NCBI RefSeq assembly: GCF_013359695.1
Contig: NZ_JABFMU010000012.1
Span: forward strand, 1-64,000
Reading direction: 5' to 3'
Length of the DNA: 64,000 nucleotides
Source: Pseudomonas sp. C2B4
GTDB lineage: Bacteria > Pseudomonadota > Gammaproteobacteria > Pseudomonadales > Pseudomonadaceae
Made by a program: the position numbers and the translations under genes. The number at the start of each line of letters is the position of its first letter. Position 1 is the stretch's first letter. Of this stretch, positions 10,060 to 19,200 are shown one piece after another. Below the pieces are notes generated by a model. It was given only the letters and a program-made list of their open reading frames with translations, did not search any database and had not been told where the DNA came from.

Positions 10060-10362
10060 ATGCGTATAGACGGCATTTCCTCTCAGTCCTACCCCATCAA
10101 GCGCAAGCCTCGCAAAGGCCCTGTGGTGGAAGACGAGTCCGTCGATATCGACGGCGAGCTGGAGTTTCCGTCCGAAGAGCAACTGGCCGCCCGCGCCAAG
10201 GCTTCCGCGCAACGCCTGAGCAACCTGCCCGCCCGTCAGCAGGACATGCTTTACCACCGCGCCATGAGCAAAAGCGTGGCGATGGCCCTGGCCAGCTATC
10301 TCAGTACCGCCGGTTTCGTCGACTGGGATGCTGAGGTCATGGGGCTCGACCTGTACATCTGA
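10060..10362 (+). CDS. conserved Pseudomonas hypothetical protein
   Basis: 100 residues with no signal or membrane segment. The N-terminal third is Lys/Pro-rich and disordered (SYPIKRKPRKGP). It is followed by an acidic patch and then a helical region (SEEQLAARAKASAQRLSNLP) and a hydrophobic C-terminus. I do not recognise a domain. Its stop overlaps the start of the DUF72 gene (TGATG), so the two are likely co-translated. As I recall, this pair is also kept together next to tsaB in other pseudomonads. Confidence 0.7.
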   Translation: MRIDGISSQSYPIKRKPRKGPVVEDESVDIDGELEFPSEEQLAARAKASAQRLSNLPARQQDMLYHRAMSKSVAMALASYLSTAGFVDWDAEVMGLDLYI

Positions 10363-11219
10363 TGCTGCCTTACTACCTCGGTTGCCCGTCCTGGAGTGAA
10401 AACGCCTGGCGCGAATATCTTTATCCGCCAGATGCCAGGCCCGCCGAATTTCTCGATCTCTATTCCCAGGTATTCAATGCCGTGGAAGGCAACACGACCT
10501 TCTACGCCAGCCCGGCTGCCAGTACCGTGCAGCGTTGGGCCGAAACCATGCCCGGGTACTTTCGCTTCACCGCCAAGTTCCCCGGTGACATCAGCCACGG
10601 CGGCGACCTGCGCGAGCAACTGACCGCCGCCGACACCTTCACCCAATTGCTCAGTCCCCTCGGTGAGCGGGTGTCGCCGCTGTGGTTGCAGCTGTCGAAA
10701 AGCTTCACGCCACAACGTTTGCCCGAACTGGCCAGTTTCATCGATGCCCTGCAGCGCCCCCTGGCGGTGGAAGTTCGGCACGATGATTTCTTCGCCAAGG
10801 GCGACAGTGAGCGGATGCTCAATCGCCTGCTGCTGGACCGTGGCGTCGAGCGCATCTGCCTCGATCCGCGCGCGTTGTTCAGTTGCACTTCGACCGATCC
10901 TTCGGTGCTCCACGCCCAATCGAAAAAGCCGAGGGTTCCACCACGCCCCGCGGCGTTTACCCAGTTCCCGCAAGTGCGCTTCATCGGCCATCCGACGCTT
11001 GAGGCCAACGACCCGTTTCTGCTGCCATGGGTGGAGAAAATCGCCCTGTGGATCGAAGAGGGGCGCACGCCGTATATCTTCCTGCACACCGCCGACAACG
11101 TGCTGGCGGCGAAGCTGGCGCAACGTTTCCACGCCCGATTGATGCTGCGTTTGCCTGGCTTGCCGGCGCTGCCTGAGCTATACAGAGAGCCCGCCGCCGA
11201 GCAACTTGGCCTGCTCTGA
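10362..11219 (+). CDS. DUF72 (YecE-like) TIM-barrel protein
   Basis: 285 residues of the DUF72 family, a TIM-barrel fold of unknown biochemical role. Family features visible are the N-terminal YYLGCPSWSENAWREYLYP, the NAVEGNTTFYASP segment (about residues 45-57), FRFTAKFPGDISH (about 68-80) and the conserved VEVRHDDF (about 137-144). The PRVPPRPAA and FIGHPTLEAND stretches and a late YIFLHTADN match the family C-terminal half. The start overlaps the previous stop by one base. No close functional assignment is possible. Confidence 0.88.
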   Translation: MLPYYLGCPSWSENAWREYLYPPDARPAEFLDLYSQVFNAVEGNTTFYASPAASTVQRWAETMPGYFRFTAKFPGDISHGGDLREQLTAADTFTQLLSPLGERVSPLWLQLSKSFTPQRLPELASFIDALQRPLAVEVRHDDFFAKGDSERMLNRLLLDRGVERICLDPRALFSCTSTDPSVLHAQSKKPRVPPRPAAFTQFPQVRFIGHPTLEANDPFLLPWVEKIALWIEEGRTPYIFLHTADNVLAAKLAQRFHARLMLRLPGLPALPELYREPAAEQLGLL

Positions 11220-11253
11220 AAGCGGATTCGTTCCCCTTTTCCAGGAGCTGCCA

Positions 11254-12075
11254 ATGGACGCGCAAACCCTTCGAGCCCACGCCTTCAAAGCCTTGCACGA
11301 ACGCGACGGCGTTTTTGTGATCCCCAATCCCTGGGATGCCGGCTCGGCAAAAATGCTCGCCAGCCTGGGATTCGAGGCGCTGGCGACCACCAGCGCCGGT
11401 TACGCTTTCTCCCAGGGACGTCCTGATGGCGGGTTGACCCTGGACGAGACCCTGGCCAACGTCCGGGCCATTGTCGCCGCCACCGATCTGCCGGTCGCGG
11501 TCGATCTGGAAAACGGTTTTGCCGATGATCCTGCCGAGTGCGCCAAGAGCCTTTTGCGGGCCGCCGAAGCGGGTGCCGTCGGCGGTTCGATCGAGGACTT
11601 CACTGGCCGTGAAGACACCCCGATCTATTGCTTTGAACATGCCGTGGCGCGCATCAAAGCCGCCGTCGCGGCTGCTCGCAGCTTGCCTTTCCCGTTCACG
11701 CTGACGGCACGGGCCGAGAATTTCCTGCACGGCAACCCGGATCTCGACGACACCATTCGCCGCTTGCAGGCCTTCGCCGAAGCCGGCGCGGACGTGTTGT
11801 ACGCGCCGGGTCTGCGCAGCGCTGAAGACGTGCTGGCCGTGGTCCGCGCCGTGGCGCCAAAACCGGTGAACGTGTTGATGTCCGGCGGCTTGAAGCTGAC
11901 GGTGCAGGAGCTGGGTGAAATGGGCGTCAAGCGCATCAGTGTCGGTTCGGCGCTCGCACTGGCGGCGCTGGGCGAGTTCTACCGTGCCGCCGAAGAGATC
12001 CAGGCGTCGGGCACGTTCGGGTTCACGTCGCGGTCCATGCCGTACGCCAAGGCCAATCAGTTCTTCAAAGGCTGA
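11254..12075 (+). CDS. isocitrate lyase / PEP mutase superfamily protein (not a true methylisocitrate lyase)
   Basis: 273 residues of the ICL/PEPM superfamily (TIM barrel). Recognisable pieces are NPWDAGSAKML (about 22-32), ATTSAGYAFSQG (about 43-54), VDLENGFADDP (about 84-94, in place of the metal-site DxDxGYG), SIEDFTG (about 116-122) and TLTARAENF (about 148-156). The K-[KR]-C-G-H loop with the catalytic cysteine of isocitrate and methylisocitrate lyases is absent, so a carboxyvinyl-phosphonate mutase-like, oxaloacetate decarboxylase-like or related C-C bond activity is more likely. The start at 11254 follows CCAGGAG. It ends 2 bases before the extensin-like gene. Confidence 0.82.
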   Translation: MDAQTLRAHAFKALHERDGVFVIPNPWDAGSAKMLASLGFEALATTSAGYAFSQGRPDGGLTLDETLANVRAIVAATDLPVAVDLENGFADDPAECAKSLLRAAEAGAVGGSIEDFTGREDTPIYCFEHAVARIKAAVAAARSLPFPFTLTARAENFLHGNPDLDDTIRRLQAFAEAGADVLYAPGLRSAEDVLAVVRAVAPKPVNVLMSGGLKLTVQELGEMGVKRISVGSALALAALGEFYRAAEEIQASGTFGFTSRSMPYAKANQFFKG

Positions 12076-12077
12076 CG

Positions 12078-12767
12078 ATGCGATTTCGGTGGTGGCTGTT
12101 GTTGGCGATCATCGCGGCGGTGGGGATGAGCGCCTGGCGGGGCTGGGTGTCGCTGCCACCGCAATGGAATCCCTGGGCGCCGCTGGACGTGAAAGCCCCG
12201 CCGAACCTGCTGACCCGCTACAAATTGATGCGTCTGCGCGACGATCCGCAACTGTGTGATCAGGCCTTGAGCGGCTCCGGTTTGCGCGTGACCCGACAGG
12301 CCGCCAGCCCGGATGCCAAGTGTCCGTTGACTGACGCTTTGCGCGTGCAGGGCGGCGACGTGGCGCTGAGCAGCAGCTTCCTCGCCAGTTGCCGCCTGGC
12401 GGTGTCGTTTGCCCTGTTCGAGCGTCACGCCCTGCAACCGGCGGCGCAGGCTGTCTACGGGCAAGCGGTGGCGCGGGTCGACCACCTCGGCAGCTTTGCC
12501 TGTCGCAATGTCTATGGTCGAGAGAATGGTCGACTCAGTCAGCACGCATCGGCCAATGCGCTGGATGTCGCCGGCTTCCGCCTGGCCGATGGCCGTTCCA
12601 TCAGCGTGCTCAAGGATTGGCCCAAGGACAATCAGGACGCGCAGTTTCTAAGGCAGGTCCGCGATGGCGCCTGTGGTCTGTTCAGTGTGGTGTTGAGTCC
12701 GGATTACAACGCCGCCCATCGCAATCACTTTCATCTGGACGTCGGGCCGTGGTGGCGTTGCCGCTGA
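12078..12767 (+). CDS. extensin-family protein, probable periplasmic peptidoglycan-active protein
   Basis: 229 residues with an N-terminal anchor or signal (FRWWLLLAIIAAVGMSAWRG). The C-terminal two-thirds match the extensin-like C domain. SQHASANALDVAGF (about 153-166) and HRNHFHLDVG (about 213-222) supply the His/Asp and HxH residues that resemble the zinc site of LAS-type (M15/MepA) peptidoglycan peptidases. Several cysteines (LCDQAL, KCPLT, SCRLA, FACRN, GACGL, WRC) suggest disulfides and a periplasmic site. An enzymatic role is inference. It begins 2 bases after the previous gene, so it is probably co-transcribed. Confidence 0.82.
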   Translation: MRFRWWLLLAIIAAVGMSAWRGWVSLPPQWNPWAPLDVKAPPNLLTRYKLMRLRDDPQLCDQALSGSGLRVTRQAASPDAKCPLTDALRVQGGDVALSSSFLASCRLAVSFALFERHALQPAAQAVYGQAVARVDHLGSFACRNVYGRENGRLSQHASANALDVAGFRLADGRSISVLKDWPKDNQDAQFLRQVRDGACGLFSVVLSPDYNAAHRNHFHLDVGPWWRCR

Positions 12768-12782
12768 GACGGTCGCTGGGGA

Positions 12783-13403
12783 TCAGGCTGCCAGGCGCAG
12801 GTTCTGCAGGATGATCGGGCGTGCCCAGCCGTTATCGAAATCGAGTTGTTTCTGTTGTTCCACCAACTCTTCAGGGGAGAACGGCGGGAAGGGCTTGTCC
12901 AACAGGTCGAGTTCGAACTCGGCGATCGGCAGGTGCAGCGGACGCGGTTGCGGCGCCGGACCGGCTTCCGGCAAAGGCTGGCCGGCGGTCAGCACAATCG
13001 GACGCACCCAGCCGCTTTCGAAGTTCTGCTGCTTCTGTTGGGCGACGATTTCTTCCGGCGGGAACGGTGGGAACGGCTTGTCGGCCAGGTCCATTTCGAA
13101 TTCGGCAATCGGCAGGAACAGCGGCTCGGGCGGGCGGATCTCGGTGTCCTTCACGTCGCATTCGCGCTGGGAAATGATGTGCGCCAGCAGGTCGCTGCCG
13201 ACGGTGGGTTCGACCGGGCTTTCGATATCGACCGGTGGAAAGTTCAGCGATTCAGGCAGCACTTCACCCGACTGATCGGCCAGCGCTCGGGCAAAGAAAT
13301 CCTGCCAGATGTGGCTGACGCCGCTCAGTGCCTGGGTGTTTCGCAGGTTGTAGTCGCCGTAGGGCGAGATAAAACCTGTGATTGTGGGTTGAATGTCTGA
13401 CAT
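12783..13403 (-). CDS. hypothetical protein with two 47-residue internal repeats
   Basis: 206 residues, no signal. Residues 92-138 and 153-199 are direct repeats, identical at 34 of 47 positions. Each contains LPIAEFE, DKPFPPF, PEE, QQKQ and GW.RPI. The spacing between copies is 61 residues with a Pro-rich linker (EAGPAPQPRP). The repeats are Pro/Phe-rich and acidic, which suggests a protein-binding module rather than an enzyme. The N-terminal 90 residues have no recognised motif. It converges on the extensin-like gene and diverges from rsmJ. The start at 13403 follows CGAGAG. I do not recognise the family. Confidence 0.75.
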   Translation of the reverse strand: MSDIQPTITGFISPYGDYNLRNTQALSGVSHIWQDFFARALADQSGEVLPESLNFPPVDIESPVEPTVGSDLLAHIISQRECDVKDTEIRPPEPLFLPIAEFEMDLADKPFPPFPPEEIVAQQKQQNFESGWVRPIVLTAGQPLPEAGPAPQPRPLHLPIAEFELDLLDKPFPPFSPEELVEQQKQLDFDNGWARPIILQNLRLAA

Positions 13404-13451
13404 TTCTCTCGGTCGACGCTCAGCTCTGGCAAAATGCTCGATAGTTTTGTT

Positions 13452-13470
13452 ATCGGCAGTTTTTGCCGAT
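13452..13470. promoter_or_regulatory. inverted repeat in divergent promoter region
   Basis: ATCGGCA-GTTTT-TGCCGAT, a perfect 7-bp palindrome, lies in the 93 bases between two divergent genes, about 27 bases before the rsmJ start, and is followed by ATTAATTTTTTG. It could be an operator or a small hairpin; nothing decides between them. Confidence 0.35.
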
Positions 13471-13496
13471 CATTAATTTTTTGAGCGTGTTTTCCC

Positions 13497-14279
13497 ATGA
13501 TTGAGCAACCGGCGGCGTGCCGCATCCATGTCGAAGCCCTGGACCAGACTTTTCAGCCACAGGCCGAGCACTGGGCCGAGCGCCTGGGCCTGCCGCTGCG
13601 GGTGGATGACGGTGAGTTTGCGTTGCAGGTGGGCGACCAGGGTTTGCAGCTGCAACAGCTCGGCCCGGATGCACCGGGGCCGGTGCGGGTGGACTTCGTC
13701 GAGGGCGGCGCGGCCCATCGTCGGTTGTACGGTGGCGGCAGCGGGCAGATGATCGCCAAGGCCGTCGGCATCGCCCAGGGCGTGCGTCCACGGGTGCTGG
13801 ATGCGACGGCGGGTCTGGGCAAGGATGCGTTCGTGTTGGCCAGCCTGGGTTGCGAGATGAGCCTCATCGAGCGTCAGCCGTTGATCGGGGCCTTGCTCGA
13901 AGATGGCCTTGCCCGAGGCGCGGAAGATTTCGAGGTGGCGCCGATCGTGGCGCGCATGCGTTTGCTCAAGGGCAATTCGATCGAGGTGATGAGCAACTGG
14001 GAAGGCGAGCCGCCGCAGGTGATCTACCTCGACCCGATGTTCCCGCACCGTGAGAAAACCGCGTTGGTGAAGAAGGAAATGCGCCTGTTCCGGCCACTGG
14101 TGGGCGATGACCCGGATGCACCGGCCTTGCTCGCTGCGGCATTGGCCCTGGCCACCCACCGCGTAGTGGTCAAGCGCCCGCGCAAGGCGCCGTGCATCGA
14201 AGGGCCGAAGCCGAGTCATGCGCTGGATGGCAAGTCCAGTCGGTATGACATCTACCCGAAGAAGGCACTCAAGCCGTAA
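13497..14279 (+). CDS. rsmJ: 16S rRNA (guanine-1516-N2)-methyltransferase RsmJ
   Basis: 260 residues; E. coli RsmJ is about 250. It transfers a methyl group from SAM to N2 of G1516 in the 30S subunit. The SAM-binding loop is [19 protein letters not shown] (about 100-118), followed by the acidic E of LIERQP. The NPPY-like target motif is [11 protein letters not shown] (about 177-187). [13 protein letters not shown] before motif I and [12 protein letters not shown] (about 220-231) are also typical of the family. It is a single gene followed by a REPIN. Confidence 0.93.
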   Translation: MIEQPAACRIHVEALDQTFQPQAEHWAERLGLPLRVDDGEFALQVGDQGLQLQQLGPDAPGPVRVDFVEGGAAHRRLYGGGSGQMIAKAVGIAQGVRPRVLDATAGLGKDAFVLASLGCEMSLIERQPLIGALLEDGLARGAEDFEVAPIVARMRLLKGNSIEVMSNWEGEPPQVIYLDPMFPHREKTALVKKEMRLFRPLVGDDPDAPALLAAALALATHRVVVKRPRKAPCIEGPKPSHALDGKSSRYDIYPKKALKP

Positions 14280-14290
14280 GACCGTGTCGC

Positions 14291-14375
14291 CCCTTTCGCG
14301 AGCAGGCTCGCTCCCACAGGAGATCCGAGGTGTTACTTAGATCCAGTGTGGGAGCGAGCCTGCTCGCGAAGGGGC
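14291..14375. repeat. REPIN
   Basis: Inverted and direct REP units (14295-14319 and 14347-14372) flank about 30 bases. The pairing extends outward through CCCCTTTCGCG / CGCGAAGGGG. It lies between the converging rsmJ and mexL genes. Confidence 0.9.
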
Positions 14376-14406
14376 CAGACCAGACAACAAAAATGGTTCG
14401 GACTGG

Positions 14407-15042
14407 CTAAGGTCGATAAGCCCGCATAAACAACTCCACAACCTCCCGCACATGGCTCTCCGCCGCCTCATCGGTCAACGGCTCGCCACAGCCATACAAC
14501 AAGCGGAAATTCGCCGCGCCCTTGAGCAGGCAGAAGAAGTGCTCCGCCGCATTGCGCGGCTTGTCGATGCTCAAGGCGCCACTCTGGTCGATCTTGCTCA
14601 GCAGCCGTTCCATGCCGTGCAGCATGCGCTCGGGGCCGGCCTCGAAGAAGATCAGCGAGAGTTTCGGGTCCTGGGTGCCCAGGGTCATAATCAAGCGATG
14701 CAGGTTCACCGATTCGTCGCTGTTGATCAGCACGTGAAAGCCGCGGGCGATGTTCAGCAGCACGGTTTCCACCGCCACGCCGTCCGGTAATTCGAAAAAC
14801 AGTGTCGGCAACTGCTCCTCGCACTTCGCCACCACGGCAGCGGAGAACAGGGTCTCCTTGTCGTTGAAATGGCTGTAGACCGTCAGCTTCGAAACGCCTG
14901 CTTCTGCGGCGACAGCATCCATGCTGGTGTTGGCATATCCCTTGGTCAAAAACAGCGTTTTCGCCGCGTCGAGGATCGCCTGGCGTTTGGCCAGATCCTT
15001 GGGGCGGCCGGGTCCGCTGGGTGCTGAAAGATTGTTCGGCAT
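14407..15042 (-). CDS. mexL: TetR-family repressor of mexJK
   Basis: 211 residues. The N-terminal TetR helix-turn-helix spans about 18-64 (QAILDAAKTLFLTKGYANTS...MDAVAAEAGVSKLTVYSHF). The C-terminal two-thirds form the variable ligand-binding and dimer domain. It is divergent from mexJK in the same arrangement as P. aeruginosa mexL-mexJK, where MexL represses both itself and the pump; the name rests on that synteny. The start at 15042 gives the normal TetR length. The frame stays open far upstream (to 15711), but that part overlaps mexJ and is not coding. The shared promoter region contains a palindrome expected for its operator. Confidence 0.88.
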   Translation of the reverse strand: MPNNLSAPSGPGRPKDLAKRQAILDAAKTLFLTKGYANTSMDAVAAEAGVSKLTVYSHFNDKETLFSAAVVAKCEEQLPTLFFELPDGVAVETVLLNIARGFHVLINSDESVNLHRLIMTLGTQDPKLSLIFFEAGPERMLHGMERLLSKIDQSGALSIDKPRNAAEHFFCLLKGAANFRLLYGCGEPLTDEAAESHVREVVELFMRAYRP

Positions 15043-15053
15043 ATGCGCTTTTA

Positions 15054-15101
15054 TTACTGGACTGGTGAGTTTGCTATTAATAACATACTGGTCAGTATAA
15101 T
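15054..15101. promoter_or_regulatory. mexL/mexJ divergent promoter and probable MexL operator
   Basis: ATACTGGTCAGTAT (15085-15098) is a near-perfect palindrome. It overlaps a plus-strand -10 TATAAT (15096-15101; candidate -35 TTGCTA at 15071). On the minus strand it lies between TTGGAA and TATGTT, a plausible mexL promoter. A partial second site, TTACTGGACTGGTGA, lies at 15054-15068. Repressor bound here would block both directions. Confidence 0.7.
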
Positions 15102-15135
15102 TATTCCAAGCACCATTAGCGAAAGGTCCTTCACC

Positions 15136-16236
15136 ATGTTCCGCTATGCCTTGCCCCTCGCGTTGCCAGTCAGCCTGGCGTTTTTTTTGACGGCGTGTGG
15201 TCACGAAGAGGCGCCCCAAGTCAGCGTTCGCCCGGCCATGGTGGTCCAGCCAGAGCCTTCGTCCCAGGCGATGGAAAGTTATCCCGGCGAAGTCCGCGCC
15301 CGCTATGAGCCGGACCTGGCGTTCCGCATTGGCGGCAAAGTCAGCCGACGACTGGTAGAAGAGGGGCAGCGGGTCAAGGCCGATCAACCGCTGGCGGAGC
15401 TCGATCCGCAAGACGTGCGCCTGCAACTGGAAGCCACCCGCGCCCAGGTCGCGGCCGCCGAAGCCAATCTGAATATGGTGCGCGCCGAGCGTGATCGCTA
15501 CAAAACGCTGATGGAGCGTCAGTTGGTCAGCCGCTCGCAGTACGACAATCACGAGAACCTTTACCGGTCCGGCGAAGCCCGTCTCAAGCAGATCAAAGCC
15601 GAATTCAACGTCTCCAGTAACCAGGCCAGCTACGCCGTGTTGCGTGCGCCCCAGGACGGCGTCGTGGCCAAGCGTGCGGTCGAGGTCGGTCAAGTGGTGG
15701 CCGCCGGGCAAACGGTGTTCACCCTGGCCACCGATGGCGAGCGTGAAGTGTCGATCAGTCTGCCGGAGCAGAACTTCGGCCGCTTCAAGGTCGGCGAGCC
15801 AGTCTCGGTGGAGCTGTGGACGCTACCGGGTCAGCGTTTCGCCGGGCATATCCGCGAACTGTCGCCTGCTGCCGATCCGAAATCCCGTACCTTCGCCGCG
15901 CGCATCGCCTTCAACGCCGGCAAGGTTCCGGCCGAACTGGGCCAGAGTGCCCGGGTATTCGTGCAGACCGCCGAGTCAGTGCCGCTGTCTGTGCCGCTGT
16001 CGGCGCTGACCGCCGAAAACGGCGTGACCTACGTCTGGGTCGTCAGCGCCAACAACACCCTGAAGAAGACCCCGGTGCGGGTCGGTGCCTTCGGTGAGAA
16101 AACCGTCCCGGTGCTCGAAGGCCTCAACGCCAGCGACTGGGTGGTGGCCGCTGGCGTCCATGTGCTTCTCGACGGGCAGCAGGTGCGCCCGGTGGATCGC
16201 TCCAACCGCGTGGTCAATCTGGCGGACAAGGAGTAA
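15136..16236 (+). CDS. mexJ: RND efflux periplasmic adaptor lipoprotein MexJ
   Basis: 366 residues, the membrane-fusion protein of an RND pump. The signal ends in lipobox LTAC (Cys21), anchoring it to the inner membrane. The order is typical: N-terminal lipoyl half (DLAFRIGGKVSRRLVEEGQRV), an alpha-hairpin rich in E/Q/R/A (about 95-145), the second lipoyl half (LRAPQDGVVAKRAVEVGQVV), then beta-barrel and membrane-proximal domains. The start at 15136 follows AAAGG. The in-frame extension to 15043 lacks a ribosome site and crosses the operator. It precedes mexK by 6 bases. It bridges MexK to an outer-membrane channel. Confidence 0.92.
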   Translation: MFRYALPLALPVSLAFFLTACGHEEAPQVSVRPAMVVQPEPSSQAMESYPGEVRARYEPDLAFRIGGKVSRRLVEEGQRVKADQPLAELDPQDVRLQLEATRAQVAAAEANLNMVRAERDRYKTLMERQLVSRSQYDNHENLYRSGEARLKQIKAEFNVSSNQASYAVLRAPQDGVVAKRAVEVGQVVAAGQTVFTLATDGEREVSISLPEQNFGRFKVGEPVSVELWTLPGQRFAGHIRELSPAADPKSRTFAARIAFNAGKVPAELGQSARVFVQTAESVPLSVPLSALTAENGVTYVWVVSANNTLKKTPVRVGAFGEKTVPVLEGLNASDWVVAAGVHVLLDGQQVRPVDRSNRVVNLADKE

Positions 16237-16242
16237 TCCCCG

Positions 16243-19200
16243 ATGGGCTTCAATCTTTCCGAATGGGCGTTGCGTAACCGCCAGATCGTACTGTTCCTGA
16301 TGCTACTGCTGGCTATCGTCGGCGCGCTTTCCTACACCAAGCTTGGCCAAAGCGAAGATCCGCCGTTCACCTTCAAAGCCATGGTGATCCGCACCAACTG
16401 GCCGGGCGCCACGGCGGAGGAAGTTTCGCGCCAGGTTACCGAGCGCATCGAAAAGAAGCTGATGGAAACCGGCGAGTACGAGCGCATCGTGTCGTTCTCC
16501 CGCCCCGGTGAATCCCAGGTGACGTTCATTGCCCGCGATTCCATGCATTCGGTGGACATCCCGGAGCTCTGGTATCAGGTGCGCAAGAAGGTCAGCGACA
16601 TTCGCCACACCTTGCCGCCGGGCATTCAGGGGCCGTTCTTCAACGATGAATTCGGCACCACGTTCGGCAATATCTACGCATTGACCGGCGACGGTTTCGA
16701 TTACGCCGTGCTGAAGGATTACGCCGACCGCATCCAGATCCAGCTGCAACGGGTCAAGGACGTGGGCAAGGTCGACCTGCTCGGCCTGCAGGACGAAAAG
16801 ATCTGGATCGAACTGTCCAACGTCAAACTCGCGACCCTCGGTTTGCCCCTGGCGGCTGTCCAGCAGGCGCTTGAAGAGCAGAATGCGGTATCCACCGCCG
16901 GCTTCTTCGAAACCAGCAGCGAGCGATTGCAGCTACGGGTCTCGGGGAATTTTCAGACCGTCGATGAGATAAAAAACTTTCCGATCCGGGTCGGGGATCG
17001 CACCTTCCGCATCTCCGATGTGGCTGATGTGCGCCGTGGTTTCAACGATCCACCGGCGCCGCGCATGCGCTTCATGGCTGAAGACGCCATCGGTCTGGCC
17101 GTGGCCATGAAGGACGGCGGCGACATTCTGGTACTGGGCAAGGCCCTGGAAATCGAGTTCGCCCGTATCCAGAAAAACCTTCCGGCCGGCATGCAGCTGC
17201 GTAAGGTCTCCGATCAACCGGCGGCGGTGAAAACCGGGGTCGGCGAGTTTGTCCAGGTATTGGTGGAAGCGCTGGCAATTGTGTTGCTGGTGAGCTTTTT
17301 CTCCCTTGGTGTGCGCACTGGCATGGTGGTCGCCCTGGCGATCCCGCTGGTGTTGGCCATGACTTTCGCCAGCATGTATTACCTCGGCATCGGCCTGCAC
17401 AAGATCTCGCTCGGTGCGTTGGTACTGGCGCTGGGTTTGCTGGTGGACGATGCGATCATCGCCGTGGAAATGATGGCGATCAAAATGGAGCAAGGCTTCG
17501 ACCGGATCAAAGCGGCGAGCTATGCCTGGACCAGCACCGCGTTCCCGATGCTCACCGGCACGCTGATCACCGCCGCCGGCTTCCTGCCGATCGCCACCGC
17601 GCAATCGGGCACCGGCGAATACACCCGCTCGATCTTCCAGGTAGTGACCATCGCGCTCTTGGCGTCCTGGGTGGCGGCGGTGGTGTTTGTGCCGTACCTC
17701 GGGGAAAAACTCCTGCCGGATCTGGCGAAAATTCATGCGGCCAAGCACGGACCCGATCAGCCTGACCCTTACGGCACGCCGTTTTATCAGCGGGTCCGGC
17801 GCGTGGTGGAGTGGTGCGTGCGTCGGCGCAAGACGGTGATTGCGGCGACGGTGATTCTGTTCATCGCCTCTGTGGTCCTGTTCCGCTTTGTACCGCAGCA
17901 ATTTTTCCCGGCGTCGGGCCGGCTGGAATTGATGGTTGATCTGAAACTGGCCGAAGGCGCCTCTCTGAGCAACACCGCCGAAGAGGTCAAGCGCCTCGAA
18001 GCGCTGCTCAAGGACAAGGCAGGGATCGATAATTACGTGGCCTATGTCGGCACCGGTTCACCGCGTTTTTACCTGCCGCTGGATCAACAACTTCCCGCAC
18101 CCAGCTTCGCCCAATTCGTGGTGCTGGCCAAAACCATCGAGGAGCGTGAAACCCTGCGCACCTGGCTGATCGAAACCCTCAACGAACAATTCCCGGCCCT
18201 GCGCTCGCGGGTCACGCGCCTGGAAAACGGTCCGCCGGTTGGTTATCCAGTGCAGTTCCGGGTGACCGGTGAGCACATCGAAGAAGTCCGCGCGCTGGCC
18301 CGCAAAGTCGCGGCCAAGGTTCGTGAAAACCCGCACGTGGCCAACGTCCATCTGGATTGGGAAGAACCTAGCAAGGTCGTGTACCTGAACGTCGATCAGG
18401 ACCGCGCCCGGGCATTGGGCGTGAGCACGGCGAACCTGTCGAAGTTCCTGCAAAGCTCGCTGACCGGTTCCAGCGTCAGTCAGTATCGCGAAGACAATGA
18501 GTTGATCGAGATCCTGCTGCGCGGCACCGTGCATGAACGTACCGAGTTGTCGTTGCTGCCAAGCCTGTCGGTACCGACCGACAACGGTCGCAGCGTCGCC
18601 CTGTCGCAAATCGCGACGCTGGAATACGGCTTCGAAGAAGGCGTGATCTGGCACCGCAACCGCCTGCCCAACGTGACCGTCCGTGCCGACATTTACGGCA
18701 AGGAACAACCGGCGACCCTGGTGCAGCAAATCATGCCGACCCTCGACCCGATCCGCGCCGAATTGCCGGACGGCTATTTGCTGGATGTCGGTGGCACCGT
18801 GGAGGATTCCGCCCGCGGGCAGAACTCGGTGAAGGCCGGCGTGCCGCTGTTCATCGTGGTCGTATTGACGTTGCTGATGCTGCAACTGCGCAGTTTCTCA
18901 CGCACGGCGATGGTGTTCCTGACGGCGCCGTTGGGCCTGATCGGGGTGACGCTGTTCCTGATGGTCTTCCGCCAGCCGTTTGGTTTCGTGGCCATGCTCG
19001 GGACCATTGCCTTGTCGGGGATGATCATGCGCAACTCGGTGATTCTGGTGGACCAGATCGAGCAGGATATTGCTGCCGGGTTGAAGCCTTGGCAGGCGAT
19101 CATCGAGGCCACGGTGCGGCGGTTCAGGCCGATTGTGTTGACGGCGCTTGCGGCGGTTCTGGCGATGATTCCGTTGTCGCGCAGTGTGTTCTTCGGGCCG

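Noticed and set aside
15043..15135. N-terminal extension of MexJ from 15043
   Set aside because: It runs through the divergent promoter and operator, has no ribosome site and would bury the lipoprotein signal.
14407..15711. TetR gene extended to 434 residues
   Set aside because: The extra N-terminal part is antisense to mexJ and crosses the operator; the start at 15042 gives a normal TetR protein.
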